Positions 7,078 to 9,463 of a stretch of DNA of 9,463 bases are shown here, piece by piece. The translations under genes and the position numbers were made by a program. Each line of letters opens with the position of its first letter. Within the stretch, counting starts at the first letter, position 1. Source of the DNA: an uncultured Eubacteriales bacterium (lineage in GTDB: Bacteria > Bacillota > Clostridia > UMGS1840); NCBI GenBank assembly GCA_900555525.1, contig USLP01000031.1, positions 1 to 9,463 on the forward strand, written 5' to 3'. Under the pieces are notes generated by a model. It saw nothing but the letters and a program-made list of their open reading frames with translations. It was not told where the DNA came from and made no database searches.

Positions 7078-7101
7078 CTCGGTTTTTTATTATAAACCGA
7101 G
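7078..7101 (-). promoter_or_regulatory. Operator-like inverted repeat over the -10 box
   Basis: CTCGGTTT (7078–7085) and AAACCGAG (7094–7101) are perfect 8-bp arms around an 8-base A/T centre. The dyad covers the -10 box of the promoter described next and its expected start point (about 7082). The mRNA would begin within one arm, so an RNA hairpin is impossible and a protein-binding DNA site is the better reading. A repressor would be expected from the position; which protein is unknown. Confidence 0.5.
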
Positions 7102-7117
7102 CATGAATAAAAGTCAA
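7089..7117 (-). promoter_or_regulatory. Sigma-70-type promoter reading into the relic–phosphoesterase–beta-helix operon
   Basis: On the minus strand TTGACT (7117–7112) is separated by exactly 17 bases from TATAAT (7094–7089), a nearly ideal housekeeping promoter in the gap downstream of lysA. Transcription would start near 7082 and run through the two relics into the phosphoesterase and beta-helix genes. No comparable promoter was found closer to the phosphoesterase. Confidence 0.75.
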
Positions 7118-7124
7118 TTTCCAA

Positions 7125-7136
7125 ATATACGTATAT
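7125..7136. repeat. 12-bp perfect palindrome upstream of the promoter
   Basis: ATATACGTATAT is perfectly self-complementary and is centred about 48 bases ahead of the predicted transcription start, a position used by activators. It is short and A/T-rich, so chance is a real alternative. It also lies in the 3' spacer of lysA, where no convincing terminator was found. Confidence 0.3.
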
Positions 7137-7155
7137 GTTTTACTATTTTCAGATT

Positions 7156-8457
7156 TTATAAATCGTTTTTGATAAGGTCGTCATATGTTTCTCTTTTTAC
7201 GATGAGCTTATCCTCACCGTCTTTTACAGCAACAACGGGCGGACGAGGTATTCTGTTATAGTTGGACGCCATGGAATAGTTGTAGGCGCCCGTAGCCAAA
7301 ACGGCAAGAGTATCACCCTCCTGCGCCTTTTGGAGCATTGCGTTTTCCATGAGCAAGTCGCCCGATTCACAGCATTTTCCTGCGACGGTGTATGTTGTGT
7401 CAAACGGCTTATCTGCCTTATTTGCGATTACCGCAGAATATTTTGAACCGTACAGAATGTAGCGAGGATTATCTCCCATTCCGCCGTCAACGCTCAAATA
7501 TGTTCTCACATCGGGAATTTCCTTAATTGCGCCTACCGTATAGAGCGTTATTCCCGCAGGTCCCACAAGCGATCTTCCCGGCTCCATAAGTATTTCGGGA
7601 ATCTCCAAATTATACTCTTTCGCACATTCTTTAACGGTTTTTGAAACGCTTTCTATAAATGAGCCGTACGGCACCGGGTCATCGGAATCGATATATTTTA
7701 TACCAAATCCGCCGCCCAAATTAAGCTCTTTTGTAGTTAGACCCGTAACTTCTGAAATATCTTTTATAAATTTCATCATTATCCGTGCCGACTCACAAAA
7801 CGGCTCAAGCTCAAATATCTGCGAGCCGATATGGCAATGAACACCGACATACTTGACATTTTCATATTTCAGCGTTTCTTTTATTGCTTCCATAGCCTCG
7901 CCCGTTGAAAGAGCAAATCCGAACTTTGAATCTATCTGACCCGTACGTATAAAATCATGCGTATGTGCGTCCACTCCGGGTTTTATGCGAAACATTACAT
8001 CTTGGCATTTGCCCTCTTTTTCGGCGATTTCATTTATTTTTTTCAGCTCGGAAATATTATCGACAACAATTCTTCCTACGTTGTTTTTTATTGCCAGCGT
8101 TATTTCATCAGCCGTTTTATTATTTCCGTGGAAATAAATTTTATCTGCGGGAAAATCTGCGGCAAGCGCCGTATAAAGCTCTCCGCCCGATACGACGTCA
8201 AGCCCCGCGCCTTCGCTCATTGCAACCTTAAGTATATATTTGCACGAAAACGCTTTCGAGGCATAAAGCACCATGCCGTTCCCGTCATAATATTTTTCGA
8301 GAGCAGTTTTGTATTTTCTGATATTTTCTCTAACCAAATTTTCATCGATTACATACAGCGGTGTACCGTATTTATTTTTAAGCTCAACAGTATCAATACC
8401 GCCTATTGTAAGGTGTCCTTTTTCATTCACGTCTAAATTTTCCGATACAAAGTTCAT
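7156..8457 (-). CDS. lysA: Diaminopimelate decarboxylase
   Basis: The last enzyme of lysine synthesis: a PLP-dependent fold-type III decarboxylase turning meso-diaminopimelate into L-lysine and CO2 in the cytoplasm. Its 433 residues are normal. The PLP lysine is Lys68 in YASKAFS. HCHIGSQ (207–213), LNLGGGFG (245–252) and EPGRSL (292–297) bind PLP phosphate and substrate. CESGD (363–367) supplies the catalytic cysteine from the partner subunit, and GAYNYSMASNYN (390–401) is the conserved C-terminal block. Together these distinguish it from ornithine/arginine decarboxylases. GGAGG (8465–8469) lies 7 bases before the ATG, inside the last codons of rseC, so translation is probably coupled; the gap to the rseC stop is 2 bases. 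No lysine riboswitch can sit in so short a gap, so regulation must come from the promoter upstream of recN, outside the window. Confidence 0.97.
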   Translation of the reverse strand: MNFVSENLDVNEKGHLTIGGIDTVELKNKYGTPLYVIDENLVRENIRKYKTALEKYYDGNGMVLYASKAFSCKYILKVAMSEGAGLDVVSGGELYTALAADFPADKIYFHGNNKTADEITLAIKNNVGRIVVDNISELKKINEIAEKEGKCQDVMFRIKPGVDAHTHDFIRTGQIDSKFGFALSTGEAMEAIKETLKYENVKYVGVHCHIGSQIFELEPFCESARIMMKFIKDISEVTGLTTKELNLGGGFGIKYIDSDDPVPYGSFIESVSKTVKECAKEYNLEIPEILMEPGRSLVGPAGITLYTVGAIKEIPDVRTYLSVDGGMGDNPRYILYGSKYSAVIANKADKPFDTTYTVAGKCCESGDLLMENAMLQKAQEGDTLAVLATGAYNYSMASNYNRIPRPPVVAVKDGEDKLIVKRETYDDLIKNDL

Positions 8458-8459
8458 TT

Positions 8460-8873
8460 CTAATCCTCCCTCTTTGGTTCACTTTTTTCAAGCTTTTCAC
8501 ACGTTGGCATTTTAAGCCTTCTGAAAATCAAAACAAAAATCAGAAATACCGCCGCACCGCCGAAAAACGCAATAACTGCGCTTACGGTATCGTTTGCGGT
8601 AAAACCGAAAACAAATTTATATAAAAGAACGATAGCCAAAAGCGGTGCAATAAAAACAGCTAAACTCAAAAGAAGCACTCTGTTGGACTGCGTATTGATA
8701 ACTACGCTGTCGCCCTTTTTGAGTTCTCCCGAAAAACGGGCAAATATCTCCGATTCGCTTCCGCAGGTGTTTAAGCAATTATGGCAATTGCCGCCGCAGG
8801 CGGACGCTCTTTTTATAAGTATTCGTGCAGTTTGATTTTTATAAACCTCACTGACTGTTCCTTTTACTTCCAT
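8460..8873 (-). CDS. rseC: RseC/MucC-family membrane protein (SoxR-reducing system RseC)
   Basis: A 137-residue protein of the RseC/MucC type, a small inner-membrane family linked in other bacteria to the sigma-E pathway and, next to Rnf complexes, to reduction of SoxR. Its work in Clostridia is not established. A short N-terminal beta region (VKGTVSEVYKNQTARI) is followed by four cysteines (Cys26, 30, 33, 37 in ACGGNCHNCLNTCG), then ARFSGELKKGDSVVI. Two membrane helices follow (about 66–90, VLLLSLAVFIAPLLAIVLLY, and about 96–118, AVIAFFGGAAVFLIFVLIF) and a charged tail. The cysteine cluster suggests a metal or redox site. I chose ATG 8873 over an in-frame ATG at 8927, because the longer start lies inside recN and adds only a basic stretch absent from the family. 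GAGGA (8885–8889) is the likely ribosome site. It lies 4 bases after recN and 2 before lysA, clearly in that operon. Confidence 0.85.
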   Translation of the reverse strand: MEVKGTVSEVYKNQTARILIKRASACGGNCHNCLNTCGSESEIFARFSGELKKGDSVVINTQSNRVLLLSLAVFIAPLLAIVLLYKFVFGFTANDTVSAVIAFFGGAAVFLIFVLIFRRLKMPTCEKLEKSEPKRED

Positions 8874-8877
8874 GCTT

Positions 8878-9463
8878 TTACTTTTCCTCTTTAAAATTCT
8901 GTGCAAGGCGGAGCGTTTCCTCGGCATTTTTAAGCGTAAGCTCCGTTACGCTCACTCCTCCGATAATTCTTGCAATTTCCTTTACTCGTTCATTATCCTT
9001 TATTTCTCTTACCTCGGTTACGGTCTCGCCCTTGTCCTCATTTTTTGAAATAAGGAGGTGATTATCCGCAATAGCGGCAATCTGCGGCAAATGCGTTACG
9101 CAAAGCACTTGATTTTTTGAAGAGATACCGTACATTTTTTCGGCAACCTTTTGCGCCGCTCTGCCCGAAATTCCCACGTCTATTTCGTCAAAAACAAATG
9201 CGCAGGCAGGGTCTATATTATTAAGTATTGACTTCATCGCAAGATTCACTCTGGAAATTTCACCGCCCGACGCTATTTTACAAAGCGGCGCAGGCTCCAT
9301 TCCCAAATTTGCACTGAACAAAAATTCCGCTTTTTCCGCGCCGTATTTCGTGAAATCATCGCATTTTTCCAAGCGGACTTCAAATTTAGCGTTCGGCATC
9401 ATAAGCTCATGAAGCTCATATTCGACGGCTTTCGACAAAAAGACGGCATTTTTGCGGCGCTTT
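8878..9463 (-). CDS. recN: DNA repair protein RecN (partial, N-terminal part missing)
   Basis: RecN is an SMC-like ATPase acting early in repair of double-strand breaks; full proteins are about 550–570 residues. About 195 C-terminal residues are visible and the frame stays open to the window edge, upstream of a TTG at 9438 that is not a real start (KRRKNAVFLSKAVEYEL reads straight through it). The C-terminal half of the ATPase head is clear: ABC signature ASGGEISRVNLAMK, Walker B CAFVFDEIDVGISG, and switch region VTHLPQIAAIADNHL, followed by the usual end IARIIGG...TLKNAEETL. The stop TAA is 4 bases before the ATG of rseC. The central coiled coil and Walker A are outside the window. Confidence 0.96.
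   Translation of the reverse strand, partial: KRRKNAVFLSKAVEYELHELMMPNAKFEVRLEKCDDFTKYGAEKAEFLFSANLGMEPAPLCKIASGGEISRVNLAMKSILNNIDPACAFVFDEIDVGISGRAAQKVAEKMYGISSKNQVLCVTHLPQIAAIADNHLLISKNEDKGETVTEVREIKDNERVKEIARIIGGVSVTELTLKNAEETLRLAQNFKEEK

Noticed and set aside
7957..8436. Plus-strand frame of 159 codons opposite lysA
   Set aside because: It mirrors a highly conserved gene; its Phe/Ile/Tyr-rich translation has no recognisable domain.
8874..8927. Longer start for RseC at 8927
   Set aside because: It lies within the recN 3' end, adds a basic stretch atypical of the family, and the ATG at 8873 has its own ribosome site.
9436..9438. TTG start making a short 186-residue RecN-like protein
   Set aside because: RecN-like sequence continues upstream to the window edge, so the gene is simply cut by the window.

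Overview
The window is a stretch of chromosome with moderately low G+C (roughly 40% by eye). It looks like an anaerobic Firmicute of class Clostridia, probably a gut or rumen lineage. The evidence is a split glycogen gene set with a separate glgD, strong AGGAGG-type ribosome sites, a recN–rseC–lysA arrangement, and a carbohydrate cassette with traces of an MFS transporter and an AraC-type regulator. The species cannot be named from the sequence.

Layout. Positions 1–2992 (+ strand) hold the end of a glycogen operon: the 3' part of glgD, complete glgA, and an alpha/beta hydrolase whose ribosome site overlaps the glgA stop. It ends in a cluster of three hairpins (about 2997–3085), which also faces the convergent operon from the other side. 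Positions 3102–6428 (- strand) hold two intact genes 33 bases apart: a calcineurin-like metallophosphoesterase, then a 704-residue right-handed beta-helix protein resembling glycoside hydrolases. Neither has a signal peptide, so both probably act in the cytoplasm on imported material. Positions 6434–7077 (- strand) hold gene remains: an MFS transporter with most of its middle deleted, and the last 39 codons of an AraC-family regulator. Just upstream is a near-consensus sigma-70-type promoter whose -10 box sits inside an inverted repeat. Positions 7156–9463 (- strand) are a housekeeping operon: recN (5' end outside the window), rseC and lysA, with gaps of 4 and 2 bases.

How the parts fit. The glycogen genes make ADP-glucose (GlgC/GlgD) and polymerise it (GlgA); the hydrolase is a co-transcribed extra of unknown substrate. 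The most interesting part is the eroded carbohydrate locus. Transporter and regulator have decayed, but a well-formed promoter with an operator-like dyad survives and can still read through about 640 bases of relic sequence into the phosphoesterase and beta-helix genes. I found no RNA gene, CRISPR array, insertion sequence or phage gene. The candidates for something undescribed are the intracellular phosphoesterase/beta-helix pair and its inherited promoter.
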